Counted from the first letter of the stretch, positions 16,434 through 25,694 are shown. The stretch: DNA of 26,385 nt from Lentisphaeria bacterium (GCA_900768505.1 CAAGED010000015.1:1-26385); one strand, 5' to 3'. Notes: generated by a model from the letters alone, not told the origin. A program made the numbers and translations.

Positions 16434-18566
16434 TTATTCCACCAACACCTCGTAGGATGGAATAGAATTCAAAAAACGCTTGCCGTATCTTTTGGAAAGC
16501 ACCCTTTTGTCCAGAATCACAATTATTCCAGAATCACTGCGGCTGCGAATCAATCGCCCCACCCCCTGACGAAATTTTAATATCGCCTCCGGTAACGAAT
16601 AATCCATAAATGAATTGCCGCCGTTTTGCTCAATTTGTTCACCTCGTGCCGCAATCAGCGGGTGGGATGGCACCGCAAAGGGCAATTTGGTAATTATTAC
16701 ATTACTGAGGGCTTCCCCGGGAACATCCACTCCAGTCCAGAAACTGTCCGTGCCGAATATCACCGAATCAATATCCTCTTTAAATTGCCGTATCATTGCA
16801 CTGCGGGTCAATTTTTCACCCTGTACCAATAAATTTATCCCCTTTTCGACAAAATATTGTTCAAGTTCTTTGGCACAATTGCGCATCTGCTGATAACTGG
16901 TGAACAACACAAAAGCCTTGCCGTGGGTTAAATCCAAATAATCCGGAATTGCCAGACTCAACGATGAATTGTAGTTTTCATGACTGGGCTCCGGCATGGA
17001 GGAGGGGATATATATCTTCACCTGTTCTGTGGCAAACGGGGAGTCAAGCATTAAACTCTCGCCGTTTTTGAAGCCGGTACGTCTAATGAAATAATCAAAC
17101 TTATTATCCACCGTCAATGTGGCACTCACCAGTATAACCGACTTCTTCTTACTGAATAAATTTTTTCGCAATAACTCAGGCACGTTCAACGGCGCCGCCT
17201 TAAGCGAAACTCCATCGTTGCTCTCCAGCCAGTAAACCGCCTCTTTCATTTGCATTCCAATAAACAAGTCAATGGAGTCCAATATTTCGTCACAGAGCGC
17301 CACCTGCGCCTCCAATTCCGTCTTGAATTCCTTGTCGCTCTGCCCCTCGGCATAAAGTGAAAGATCGGTTCGAAATTTTATCAGCGGATGCGAGAGCATA
17401 TTTACAAACGAATCCGGAGTGGTCACCCTTAAAATATTCTCCTTATGTTCGTTAAGGTAATTTTCAAAAAAATCAAAAAATAATTTGGCATGCTCCTTGA
17501 TTTCCGCCACCTCCTGACGCAAATTCATGGTGTCGCCGCCACCACGCACCAGCAAACCACGGCCGTAATCCGGGTTATAGAGTCGATTCATGAAGCCGTT
17601 GAAGCCTCTGGAACTTAAATGTAAGCCCATCCGCTCCGCCGCATCGTTTTCCAGAGTATGCGCCTCGTCCAGTACCACGGCGTCATATGCCGGAAGTAAT
17701 GCATCACCCTCTTCGCCGGCTCGAATCTTCAAATCCGTAAAAAACAAGGCGTGATTTGCTACAATTATGTCGGCGTTTTCCCACTCCCGCCGCCGTTTCC
17801 AGTAATGGCAGTTTTTCATAAAACGGCATTTTTGCCCCATGCAGTTACCGCCTTCGCAGCAGACCATGCTCCACGCTTCCATATCGGTTTGAAAGCCGAA
17901 CTCCTCCCGTTCACCATAATTTTTTTCCTGCTGCAAGGTGTAAATCCGCTGAATTTCCGCCGTCAGGGATGGACGTCCCACCAAACTGTCCCGCCGATCA
18001 TCCGTCAACATGGCCAAACGACGCAGACAGACATAATTACCACGCCCCTTGGCCAGTACAAATTTAATTTTTTCGCCGGTTATTTTCTCCAATACTGGCA
18101 AATCCTTATTGATCAACTGCTCCTGTAGGGTGATTGTTGCGGTGCTGATTAACGCCGGATGTTTTCGAAATTTTGCCGTATAAATCAACGGCACCAGATA
18201 GGCAAAACTCTTACCGACTCCCGTAGGGGCTTCCACACACAAATTCTTGTCCGTTTGCAATGATTTGACAATGGCTTGAGCCATCAGCTGCTGCTGTTTG
18301 CGGTATTCGTAGGGACGCCCGGCCAATTCAGTAGCCGCTTTCAGCAGACCGTCACGGCAGAAGAACTTATCGATTGCCTCTCGAGTGGTAAGTGTTTCAG
18401 GGGAGGCCGCCAGCGGGGTATTTGACTCCGCCACTGCTGTTTCGCCGGAGTTTTTGCGCGGCCGGTAGGATTCCAAATGCTCCTGCCTGTATTCCACCAG
18501 GCAATCATCCAGGTTTATCACATCATCCTGCGGAGTGCAGTCGCAACTTTCAGCATCAATTTTCAT
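16434..18566 (-). CDS. dinG: DinG-family ATP-dependent DNA helicase (XPD-like, Fe-S)
   Basis: 710 residues, superfamily 2. Walker A is EAPTGVGKS at 112-120. A four-cysteine Fe-S domain follows, with Cys180 (GNYVC), Cys242, Cys247 and Cys253 (GGNCMGQKCRFMKNC). The DEAH box is LDEAH at 299-303, and late motifs include GTDSFWTGVDVPG and FRQGVGRLIRS (motif VI). The enzyme unwinds DNA 5' to 3', including R-loops and damaged or collided forks. The ATG at 18566 is taken as start; a TTG at 18575 overlapping the mutS stop is also in frame and cannot be excluded. It lies only five bases after mutS, so it is probably co-expressed with mismatch repair. The first 60 residues are low-complexity and not part of the helicase core. 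Confidence 0.92.
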   Translation of the reverse strand: MKIDAESCDCTPQDDVINLDDCLVEYRQEHLESYRPRKNSGETAVAESNTPLAASPETLTTREAIDKFFCRDGLLKAATELAGRPYEYRKQQQLMAQAIVKSLQTDKNLCVEAPTGVGKSFAYLVPLIYTAKFRKHPALISTATITLQEQLINKDLPVLEKITGEKIKFVLAKGRGNYVCLRRLAMLTDDRRDSLVGRPSLTAEIQRIYTLQQEKNYGEREEFGFQTDMEAWSMVCCEGGNCMGQKCRFMKNCHYWKRRREWENADIIVANHALFFTDLKIRAGEEGDALLPAYDAVVLDEAHTLENDAAERMGLHLSSRGFNGFMNRLYNPDYGRGLLVRGGGDTMNLRQEVAEIKEHAKLFFDFFENYLNEHKENILRVTTPDSFVNMLSHPLIKFRTDLSLYAEGQSDKEFKTELEAQVALCDEILDSIDLFIGMQMKEAVYWLESNDGVSLKAAPLNVPELLRKNLFSKKKSVILVSATLTVDNKFDYFIRRTGFKNGESLMLDSPFATEQVKIYIPSSMPEPSHENYNSSLSLAIPDYLDLTHGKAFVLFTSYQQMRNCAKELEQYFVEKGINLLVQGEKLTRSAMIRQFKEDIDSVIFGTDSFWTGVDVPGEALSNVIITKLPFAVPSHPLIAARGEQIEQNGGNSFMDYSLPEAILKFRQGVGRLIRSRSDSGIIVILDKRVLSKRYGKRFLNSIPSYEVLVE

Positions 18567-18571
18567 AATTA

Positions 18572-21187
18572 TCAAAACAATCCAGGCTGATAAAGTTCAT
18601 CTTCACTGCCAGAGGAAGAATTTAACTTACTGCCGCGAGGCTTGGCCGCTACGGCTCCGTAGGTGTTTTTTTCTCCCGAATCATTCATCCGAATCAACTT
18701 TCTGCGCCGCTTTTTCCCACTCGCCGCGGCATGGGCAATATCCATGTTTTCCCTGCTGGCATTATTCTCCAGAATTTCCAAAATTTCGTTGGCACGGTCG
18801 ATAACCGGGGAGGGGAGACCCGCTAATTTTGCAACATGAATTCCGTAGCTTTTGTCTGTCCCGCCCGGAACAATCTGACGTAAAAAAATAATCTCGTCTC
18901 CATACTCTTTGACTGCCACATTGTAATTATTTATTCCACGTTTCAAACTTGCCAACTGGGTTATTTCATGATAATGCGTGGCAAACTGCGTCCGGCATCC
19001 CGCCGTCGGAGTATCATGAAGATATTCCGCCACCGACCAGGCAATACTCAAACCGTCAAATGTACTGGTTCCGCGGCCGATTTCATCTAGAATAACCAAA
19101 CTGCGCGGCGTGACATGATTTAAAATGTTGGCCGTCTCAATCATCTCCACCATAAACGTACTCTGGCCGCGAGAGATGTCATCCGCCGCCCCCACCCGGG
19201 TAAAAATCCGATCAACCAACCCGATGGTGGCTGAATCAGCCGGAATAAAAGAGCCCATTTGCGCCATAATTACCAGAAGTGCAGTTTGACGAATGTAAGT
19301 TGATTTTCCAGCCATATTGGGACCGGTGATAATCATCATTCGATTTAAATCGCCATCCAGCAGCAGATCATTGGGAACAAATTCGCTTTTTATATGGTAA
19401 TCAATTACCGGATGCCGTCCGCCTTTTATGTCCAAAATATTTTCATCGGTAATCGACGGACGGACATAACCGTAACGCCGGGAACACTCCGCCAACGAGC
19501 AATGAGCGTCCAACTTTGCAGCGGCCTCGGCGCATTGCTGAATTTTGGCGGTGTACTGCAAGGTGAATGTGCGCAACTCCTGAAATATTTGCAACTCCAG
19601 AGCTTTGGCTTTTTCTTCCGCCCCCAAAATCTTGCTCTCCAACTCTTTTAATTCCGGTGTAATGAAGCGTTCAGCGTTCACCAGCGTCTGTTTACGGATA
19701 TAATCTGCCGGTACGTTGGCCAAATTGGATTTGCTTATTTCAATATAATACCCGAAAACTTGATTGAAACGCACCTTCAGTGATTTTATCCCGCTGCGCT
19801 CCTGCTCTCTCAACTGAATATCGGTCAGCCACTTCTTGCCATCCGTGGCGGCACTGCGCAATTCGTCCAGCAGTGAATTGCAGCCATTTTTGATAATTCC
19901 GCCATCATTCATGGCTAGCGGCGGATCTTCACTGATGGTGTTTTTTATTTTTTCGCACAATTCCGGCAGATCCAGCAATTCCGAATTAATTTCGTTGATA
20001 TTGGGTGAATCAAAGCATGACAATAATGTTTTGATACCTGGACAAAGCGCCAGGCCGTTAGCCAGAGCCAGCAAGTCACGGGCGTTGGCGCTGCCTAAAT
20101 TCAATCGAGCAATAATTCGTTCCAAATCACGCACTGAACCAATTAATTCTCTAATTTCGGCCAATGTCATCGGGTCGTCATGCAGCGCTTCCACCGCATC
20201 CAGCCGCCTCCGGATCGCCGTAACATCGCACAACGGACGCAGCAGCCAATCCCGAATCATCCGCCCTCCCATTGGGGTAACGGTTTCGTCGATAACGTCA
20301 ATCAAAGCATAAGATTTTTTACTTCCGGTAAATATCGGTTCCAACAACTCCAGATTGCGCTGTGTAATTACATCCAATTCCAAAAATCCATTTGGATTGT
20401 AATATTTTAATTTATTGACATGGGATGCGTCCTGCCGTAAATTCTCAGTGGCATAGCTTAATACCGCCCCGGCAGCGGCAATTGCCAACGGCGCATTTTT
20501 ACATCCAAAACCGTCCAGAGTTGCCACTTGAAAATGTTTGAGCAATAATTCACTGGCGGAATCAAATGAAAATATCCAATCATCCATAACCGTCCACAAA
20601 ATTTCATTTGTTTTAGGTTTTGCTCCGGCATCCGACAAAAAATGCGACTCTAAACTCTCGCTTATCAAACACTCCCGAGCACCGCTTTTGGCTAATTCAA
20701 TCTCCACCTTATCCAGAGATTCCAGCTCGGTAACCTTGAATTCCCCCGTACTTATATCCAGTGCCGCCAAACCATAACGGTTTTTCCCCGCCGCCAAGGC
20801 AATTAGAAAGTTATTTTGTTCTGGTTTCAAGCCGGAATTGTCAATAATTGTTCCGGGGGTAATAATACGGGTGATTTGCCGTTTGACAATGCCTTTGGCT
20901 AATTTGGGATCTTCCATCTGGTCGGCAATGGCCACCTTTACGCCCTTGGCCATAAATTTGGGTAATTGCACGTCCAACACGTGATATGGAAAGCCGCACA
21001 TTGGTACGCCGGCTCGCTTAGTTAAAGTTAAATCAGCAATTGCACTGGCGCGTTCGGCATCTTCAAAAAACATTTCATAAAAATCGCCCAGCCGAAAAAA
21101 AAGTACCGCATCGCTGGGAATTTCAGCCTTGGCTGCCCGGTATTGCAGCATCATCGGAGTAAGTTTTACACTGTCATCCATATCCAT
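18572..21187 (-). CDS. mutS: DNA mismatch repair protein MutS
   Basis: 871 residues. The N-terminal mismatch-recognition motif GDFYEMF at 34-40 contains the Phe36-x-Glu38 wedge. Connector, core and clamp domains follow, then the ABC-type ATPase with Walker A GPNMAGKST at 622-630, GRGQSTF-like signature ISRGQSTFMVEM at 671-682 and Walker B VILDEIGRGTSTFDG at 698-712. MutS dimers find mispairs and recruit MutL. The C-terminal tail is long, charged and low in complexity, and ends in QPGLF, which resembles a beta-clamp-binding pentapeptide. It begins 27 bases after panB and is followed by dinG after five bases, suggesting one operon. No mutL in the window. Confidence 0.97.
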   Translation of the reverse strand: MDMDDSVKLTPMMLQYRAAKAEIPSDAVLFFRLGDFYEMFFEDAERASAIADLTLTKRAGVPMCGFPYHVLDVQLPKFMAKGVKVAIADQMEDPKLAKGIVKRQITRIITPGTIIDNSGLKPEQNNFLIALAAGKNRYGLAALDISTGEFKVTELESLDKVEIELAKSGARECLISESLESHFLSDAGAKPKTNEILWTVMDDWIFSFDSASELLLKHFQVATLDGFGCKNAPLAIAAAGAVLSYATENLRQDASHVNKLKYYNPNGFLELDVITQRNLELLEPIFTGSKKSYALIDVIDETVTPMGGRMIRDWLLRPLCDVTAIRRRLDAVEALHDDPMTLAEIRELIGSVRDLERIIARLNLGSANARDLLALANGLALCPGIKTLLSCFDSPNINEINSELLDLPELCEKIKNTISEDPPLAMNDGGIIKNGCNSLLDELRSAATDGKKWLTDIQLREQERSGIKSLKVRFNQVFGYYIEISKSNLANVPADYIRKQTLVNAERFITPELKELESKILGAEEKAKALELQIFQELRTFTLQYTAKIQQCAEAAAKLDAHCSLAECSRRYGYVRPSITDENILDIKGGRHPVIDYHIKSEFVPNDLLLDGDLNRMMIITGPNMAGKSTYIRQTALLVIMAQMGSFIPADSATIGLVDRIFTRVGAADDISRGQSTFMVEMIETANILNHVTPRSLVILDEIGRGTSTFDGLSIAWSVAEYLHDTPTAGCRTQFATHYHEITQLASLKRGINNYNVAVKEYGDEIIFLRQIVPGGTDKSYGIHVAKLAGLPSPVIDRANEILEILENNASRENMDIAHAAASGKKRRRKLIRMNDSGEKNTYGAVAAKPRGSKLNSSSGSEDELYQPGLF

Positions 21188-21214
21188 TGATTGAACACAT
21201 CCAGTCCGTTTTTA

Positions 21215-22018
21215 TTAATTAAAAGTATTGCTCTCGGCCGGAAATACACCGGAATTTACATCATCCACATATGCTTTGACAGCATTGATTCCCAATTCAT
21301 GAAATTCGGCGTAACGTTTGGCATGTTTGGGAATATTCTGCCCCAGCAACCCAAGCAAATCTGAAATCACCTGAACCTGCCCGCTGCAGCCGCTGCCTGC
21401 TCCAATTCCGATGGTGGGAATGTTTATTGCCGCGGTAATTTTTTCCGCACACGCCTGAGGCATACACTCCAAAACCAACGCAAATGCGCCAGCCGCTTCC
21501 ACCGACTTGGCATCTTCAATTAGGCGTTCCACATCCTCGTCTTTGCGTCCGGTAATCCGATATCCACCTGCGGTCAACAGATGTTGCGGCAGCAATCCAA
21601 TATGTGCCATCACCGGAATACCACACCCCACCAGCCGATTAATCAGCGGAGACAACTCTTTGCCGCCTTCCAATTTTATGGCATTACAAGCGCCTTCGCG
21701 CAAATAACGCCCGGCATTGCGAATTGATTCAGCTTCTTCCACGCCGGTAGTGAGAAACGGCATATCGCCAATAATAAATTTGTCCGGAGCGCCGCGTCGT
21801 ACTGCACGGGCATGATAAATCGCCTCGTCCAAGGTTAACGGGAGGGTGTTTTCATATCCAAGCGCGGTATTTGCCATGGAGTCACCAACCAAAATAACTT
21901 CAACTCCTCCCTGGGCCGCCATTTGGGCACTGATGGCATCATAAGCCGTAAGCATAATGATTTTATGATTTTCGTTCTTCATTTTGCGAAATGAGGACAC
22001 CGTAAACTTTGCAGCCAT
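21215..22018 (-). CDS. panB: 3-methyl-2-oxobutanoate hydroxymethyltransferase
   Basis: 267 residues. It transfers a hydroxymethyl group from 5,10-methylenetetrahydrofolate to 2-oxoisovalerate, giving ketopantoate, the first committed step of pantothenate and CoA synthesis. The TIM-barrel metal and substrate residues are in place: Asp46 (VGDSMA), Asp85 (IGDMPF), Lys115 and Glu117 (AIKLEGG) and the catalytic Glu184 (LVLECMP), followed by IGIGAGSGCSGQ. The start at 22018 is chosen because AAGGAG lies seven to eight bases upstream; an in-frame extension of 17 residues has no such site. First gene of the panB-mutS-dinG group. No panC or panD nearby. Confidence 0.96.
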   Translation of the reverse strand: MAAKFTVSSFRKMKNENHKIIMLTAYDAISAQMAAQGGVEVILVGDSMANTALGYENTLPLTLDEAIYHARAVRRGAPDKFIIGDMPFLTTGVEEAESIRNAGRYLREGACNAIKLEGGKELSPLINRLVGCGIPVMAHIGLLPQHLLTAGGYRITGRKDEDVERLIEDAKSVEAAGAFALVLECMPQACAEKITAAINIPTIGIGAGSGCSGQVQVISDLLGLLGQNIPKHAKRYAEFHELGINAVKAYVDDVNSGVFPAESNTFN

Positions 22019-22052
22019 TCTACTGCTCCTTTCTCTGGATAAATAATAAAAT

Positions 22053-22088
22053 CGGCGTTTTACAACCAAAATATTTCTTGGAACGCCG
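22053..22088 (-). promoter_or_regulatory. panB: Stem-loop in the panB 5' untranslated region
   Basis: CGGCGTT and AACGCCG form a perfect 7-bp GC-rich stem, with CCAA/TTGG as an inner pair. It lies between the promoter and the AAGGAG site. It could be an attenuation or mRNA-stability structure, or an operator. It matches no riboswitch class I recognise. Confidence 0.45.
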
Positions 22089-22094
22089 CAATAA

Positions 22095-22124
22095 AATATA
22101 CCTTAACATAATTTAAATTTTCAA
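22095..22124 (-). promoter_or_regulatory. panB: Candidate promoter of panB-mutS-dinG
   Basis: On the minus strand TTGAAA (22124-22119), an 18-nt spacer and TATATT (22100-22095). Transcription would start near 22088, at the base of the stem-loop. Confidence 0.5.
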
Positions 22125-22128
22125 TAAT

Positions 22129-22155
22129 GCAAAAAATAAATCAATTTATTTTTGC
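22129..22155 (-). terminator. A/T-rich hairpin after the permease gene
   Basis: GCAAAAAATAAAT and ATTTATTTTTGC form a 12-bp stem with one bulged A and a CA loop, 74 bases after the permease stop. The stem has only two GC pairs and no clear U-tract follows, so its role as terminator is tentative. Confidence 0.3.
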
Positions 22156-22228
22156 TATGCCGAATATTGATAAAAATAATGTATGCAAATATTTCACGTC
22201 AGTCTGCCAATTTTAATTTTCATTATGA

Positions 22229-23200
22229 TTAATTTCCAGTGGTGTTCTGCGGATCCAAAATGTCCCGCAGTGCATCTCCCAGTAGATGCAGCGCTAAAAC
22301 CAGCAAAAACATAAACCCGCTGCCGGCCGCAACTTCCCACCAAACTCCACACCAGAGGCGAGTCTGACCGTCGGCAATCATCACCCCCCAGCTGGGCGCT
22401 TTCTGCACTCCCAGCCCCAAATAACTTACAATTACCTCGGTCATAATAGCATAAGCAAAACGCAAGGTAAAATATATGATTATCAAATGAAATAAATTTG
22501 GAACAATATGACGGATTATAATTTTTAATGGAGCAACTCCCGACACCTGCGCAGCCATAATATAATTTGCATTGCGCAGTTTCATGGTCTCACCGCGCAC
22601 CACCCGGCAGATTGTAACCCACCCGGTCAAGCCAATTGCCAGATATATTGCCAGCATTCCCAGATCGGCGTTCAAAATTTTTCCGGCTGATTCCAGAAAT
22701 GCCGCCATTTCCGGAGACAAAAAACCCTTGTTGAACAATAAAGCAAATGCCAAAATAAACAACAAAGTCGGCATTGCGGCAAAAACGGTAAAAAGCCACA
22801 CCACCACGGCATCAATTTTGCCGCCAAAATACCCTCCAATGGAGCCCAGCGTCAGCCCGACAATTGCTGAAATCAGTGACGCAATCAACCCTACTTTCAA
22901 GGCCGTTGAACTGCCGGCCACGGCACGCCAAAAAACATCACGCCCGACATAATCAGTTCCCAGCCAGTGGTTAAGCGAGGGAGCGGCAAAGCGCTCATTT
23001 CTGGCTTCTTCCATAAAAATCGGCGTAATGTCCGCATGGCTGCAATAAATTTGATACCCCTCAATTGATAATGCCGCCAAAATGTAAACAATCAAAATAA
23101 CACCGCCAATAAATGCCCGTTTATCCCGCAATAATTTGCGAAAAAACTGCTGTTCAGGAGAAATTGCTGCTTCAAAATCAGTTAAGGAACGAGATTTCAT
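22229..23200 (-). CDS. ABC transporter permease, OppC/DppC family
   Basis: 323 residues with about six membrane helices, the first at 29-47, then a periplasmic stretch with LGTDYVGRDVF at 80-90. The EAA-type coupling loop (NYIMAAQVSGVAPLKIIIRHIVPN) spans about 212-235 and contacts the ATPase. The C-terminus LGDALRDILDPQ is typical of the DppC/OppC group that imports peptides (or nickel or sugars). It starts only five bases after the mnmG stop, with no clear ribosome binding site. The partner permease, ATPases and binding protein are not next to it, which is unusual because these genes normally cluster. The substrate cannot be inferred. Confidence 0.9.
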   Translation of the reverse strand: MKSRSLTDFEAAISPEQQFFRKLLRDKRAFIGGVILIVYILAALSIEGYQIYCSHADITPIFMEEARNERFAAPSLNHWLGTDYVGRDVFWRAVAGSSTALKVGLIASLISAIVGLTLGSIGGYFGGKIDAVVVWLFTVFAAMPTLLFILAFALLFNKGFLSPEMAAFLESAGKILNADLGMLAIYLAIGLTGWVTICRVVRGETMKLRNANYIMAAQVSGVAPLKIIIRHIVPNLFHLIIIYFTLRFAYAIMTEVIVSYLGLGVQKAPSWGVMIADGQTRLWCGVWWEVAAGSGFMFLLVLALHLLGDALRDILDPQNTTGN

Positions 23201-23205
23201 TTTAT

Positions 23206-25131
23206 TTAAATATTTTCATTCGTTTCCGGTTGCATGTTTGAACTTGCCGCAGGCTTATGAATACCATATTTCTGACGGGTTAAATGCACTTGCAGCAAAG
23301 CTAATTCTGACGGTCGTACCCCATCAATGCGTTCCGCTTGAGCCAATGTGTCAGGCGTGACCCGTTTCAACTTCAATCTGGATTCATTACTCAATCCCGG
23401 AATGACATCATAATCAAAATTAAGCGGAATTTTCCATTCGTCCAGTTTCTGCAACTTTACGATTGCCTGTTCCTCGCGGTCAATATATCCGGCATAATGC
23501 GCTTCAATGGCGATTTGTCGTAATACTTTGTGACGAAACTCCGGCATAATCGTATCAATGTCAAATTGGGCTCTTTCAAAGGGCAGGGGGAGTTGTGGGT
23601 CGTAAGCACCATGATATGATTTAAAAAGGGAGAAAAGAGTTTTCCCCTGAAATTTTATACTCTGCAATCGTTCAGTAGTCCGATTCAGCTCATCACGATA
23701 TTTCACAAAATAATCATACTTGTCCTGAGGAAGCAGTCCATGATTGTAGGCAAAGTCTGACAAGCGCAAGTCAGCATTATCCTGCCGCAATCTCAAACGG
23801 TATTCAGCCCGGCTGGTAAAGAGACGATACGGTTCAATGATTTCCTTGGTTACTAGATCGTCAATCATTACTCCAATATAAGCATGGTTACGTTCCAGTT
23901 CAATTTCATTTCCACCACCAGCACAACGGGCGGCATTGAATCCGGCCCATAAACCTTGTCCGGCCGCCTCTTCGTAGCCGCTGGTGCCATTGATTTGACC
24001 TGCCGTGAAAAGATTGGCATATTTTTTCACCCTCAACGAGCGCCGGATTTGATCGGGGAAGACAAAATCATATTCAATGGCATAAGCATAACGCGTGATC
24101 ATCACATTTTCCAACCCTGGTACGCTCCGAACCATCTGGTGTTGAATCCGCGGCGGCAAGCTGGTGGATATTCCATTAATATAGTATTCTCCGGTTTCAG
24201 CACCTTCCGGCTCCAAAAAAAGCAAATGCTTCGGATGATGGGCAAAACGTACCACCTTGTCTTCAAACGAGGGACAATAACGTGCGCCAATACCCTCAAT
24301 TTTTCCCTGATAAAGCGGTGCAAGCATCAAATTATCTCTAACGATCTGAGCAGTTTTATCCGTAGTATATACGCCGAAGCACGGCATGTCATGCCGTTTT
24401 GCTTCAGGGAAGTTAAACTTCGAGGGGAGGGCATGCCAGTAGGAAAATTTTTCTTCCGCATCATTATCCACCGGTTCAACTTCCATTTTTGAAAAATCAA
24501 CGCTTTTAGCTAAAATCCGCGGTGGTGTACCGGTTTTCAAGCGACCAGTACGTAAATTGAGTTGTTCTTTCAATGCCTTTGCCAGCATGGTTGACGCGGC
24601 ATCACCGGCACGCCCTCCAGGAAAATCATTCAAGCCGAAATGTAATTTACCGGCCAGAAAAGTTCCAGTAGTAAGCACACAACTGCCGCATTTTATAACC
24701 TCTCCAAACATCGTTGTCACGCCGACAATTCGATTGTTTTTGGAATCAACTTCAAAACCGGTAACTTCCGATTGCAGGATGTGAATATTAGGAAACTGTT
24801 CCAAATAGTACTTCATTGCGCGCTGGTAGATAACCTTGTCGCATTGCGCCCTTGGCGACCATACGGCCGGTCCCTTGGTGCGATTTAAAATTCTGAATTG
24901 GATTGCCGCAGTGTCGGTAATAAAACCTTGCGCACCGCCTAAAGCATCAATTTCGCGTACCACATGCCCTTTGGCAATTCCGCCGACAGCCGGATTGCAA
25001 CTCATTTGTGCAATGTGGTCCATATTCATAGTAATTAGTAAGGTTTTAGCGCCTAATCTCGCAGCGGCAAGAGCCGCTTCACATCCGGCATGACCGGCGC
25101 CAACAACAATAACATCATATTTGTCAAGCAT
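23206..25131 (-). CDS. mnmG: tRNA uridine 5-carboxymethylaminomethyl modification enzyme MnmG (GidA)
   Basis: 641 residues. N-terminal FAD-binding motif is VVGAGHAGCEAA, with Gly11, Gly13 and Gly16. Conserved segments include MSCNPAVGGIAKGH, the cysteine-containing PRAQCDK, GTFLAGKLHFG, PGGRAGD, GRLKTGTPPR, and the tRNA-binding C-terminal region with FTSRAEYRLRLRQDNADLRL and YAGYIDREE. With MnmE it installs the 5-carboxymethylaminomethyl group on wobble uridine of tRNAs reading NNA/NNG codons. Length is normal. It is transcribed away from an AT-rich region with DnaA-box-like sites, the same arrangement as gidA beside oriC in many bacteria. The downstream permease gene is in the same transcription unit. 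Confidence 0.97.
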   Translation of the reverse strand: MLDKYDVIVVGAGHAGCEAALAAARLGAKTLLITMNMDHIAQMSCNPAVGGIAKGHVVREIDALGGAQGFITDTAAIQFRILNRTKGPAVWSPRAQCDKVIYQRAMKYYLEQFPNIHILQSEVTGFEVDSKNNRIVGVTTMFGEVIKCGSCVLTTGTFLAGKLHFGLNDFPGGRAGDAASTMLAKALKEQLNLRTGRLKTGTPPRILAKSVDFSKMEVEPVDNDAEEKFSYWHALPSKFNFPEAKRHDMPCFGVYTTDKTAQIVRDNLMLAPLYQGKIEGIGARYCPSFEDKVVRFAHHPKHLLFLEPEGAETGEYYINGISTSLPPRIQHQMVRSVPGLENVMITRYAYAIEYDFVFPDQIRRSLRVKKYANLFTAGQINGTSGYEEAAGQGLWAGFNAARCAGGGNEIELERNHAYIGVMIDDLVTKEIIEPYRLFTSRAEYRLRLRQDNADLRLSDFAYNHGLLPQDKYDYFVKYRDELNRTTERLQSIKFQGKTLFSLFKSYHGAYDPQLPLPFERAQFDIDTIMPEFRHKVLRQIAIEAHYAGYIDREEQAIVKLQKLDEWKIPLNFDYDVIPGLSNESRLKLKRVTPDTLAQAERIDGVRPSELALLQVHLTRQKYGIHKPAASSNMQPETNENI

Positions 25132-25184
25132 AATTTCTACTTTTAAATGAGCTAAGGATGAAAGGGTTAAAAAAACATAACCCT

Positions 25185-25214
25185 ATAATAGAATTATTTT
25201 TTTAATAAAATCAA
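25185..25214 (-). promoter_or_regulatory. mnmG: Candidate promoter of mnmG
   Basis: On the minus strand TTGATT (25214-25209), an 18-nt spacer and TATTAT (25190-25185). The probable start lies near 25178, at a perfect 7-bp hairpin (AGGGTTA 25163-25169, TAACCCT 25178-25184) that would lie at the 5' end of the transcript. Confidence 0.45.
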
Positions 25215-25560
25215 ATATAGAGTGATAAAAAGCGGCAAAAAAAATAAAAGAAGTGGTTGACAAAATCAATTAAATATGAGAATTCGCGAATTTGTACCGG
25301 AAATAACACCAATGATAAATGGTTCATTAATGAACTTTTTTAGCCCAGTTTGAAGATTATATGATGCAAAAAAATGAAAATAATTACTTGCAATCAAGTT
25401 ATTCACAATATTTAAAATATTCACAAAGTTATCAATAAGTTATTAACAACTTGGTAACATTAAATCTATAACTCATTAATAAACAATGAATTGCAATTCA
25501 AAAAAACATTAACACTCAGTATAATCAACATAACATAATATGTATTATGCGACGTTGTTT
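25215..25560. other. Candidate chromosomal replication origin (oriC) region
   Basis: AT-rich, gene-free stretch beside mnmG. DnaA-box-like 9-mers are TTATTCACA (25399-25407, a full match to TTATnCACA), ATATTCACA (25417-25425), TTATCAATA (25429-25437) and TTATTAACA (25440-25448), all on the plus strand and spaced by 3 to 18 bases. Nearby palindromes are AATTCGCGAATT (25281-25292), TGAATTGCAATTCA (25487-25500) and CATAATA/TATTATG (25534-25549). A further near-match, TTATTTACA, lies at 26160-26168. Adjacency to gidA/mnmG and gene orientation away from this site support the call. dnaA itself is not in the window. Nothing else is recognisable in 25132-25694. Confidence 0.5.
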
Positions 25561-25694
25561 ATTAAGCAGAATTGATTTTATATATTCTTCCGTATTCATG
25601 AATGTAATTTAAAGAAGTCACGCCATATAGCCTTTAAAATCAATTTAAACGGAATGTCGTAACGCTTCAATAAATAAGACCAGTCAAAAAAACA

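Noticed and set aside
23956..24492. 178-codon open frame on the plus strand within mnmG
   Set aside because: Antisense to a highly conserved gene; no signal or domain of its own.
25257..25285. TTGACA at 25257-25262 as a plus-strand promoter
   Set aside because: At 17 nt the -10 position reads GAATTC, which is a poor match, and no gene follows within the window.
25132..25694. Possible tRNA or other structured RNA gene in the gap beside mnmG
   Set aside because: No cloverleaf arms, T-loop GGTTCNA-type sequence or CCA end found on either strand by eye.
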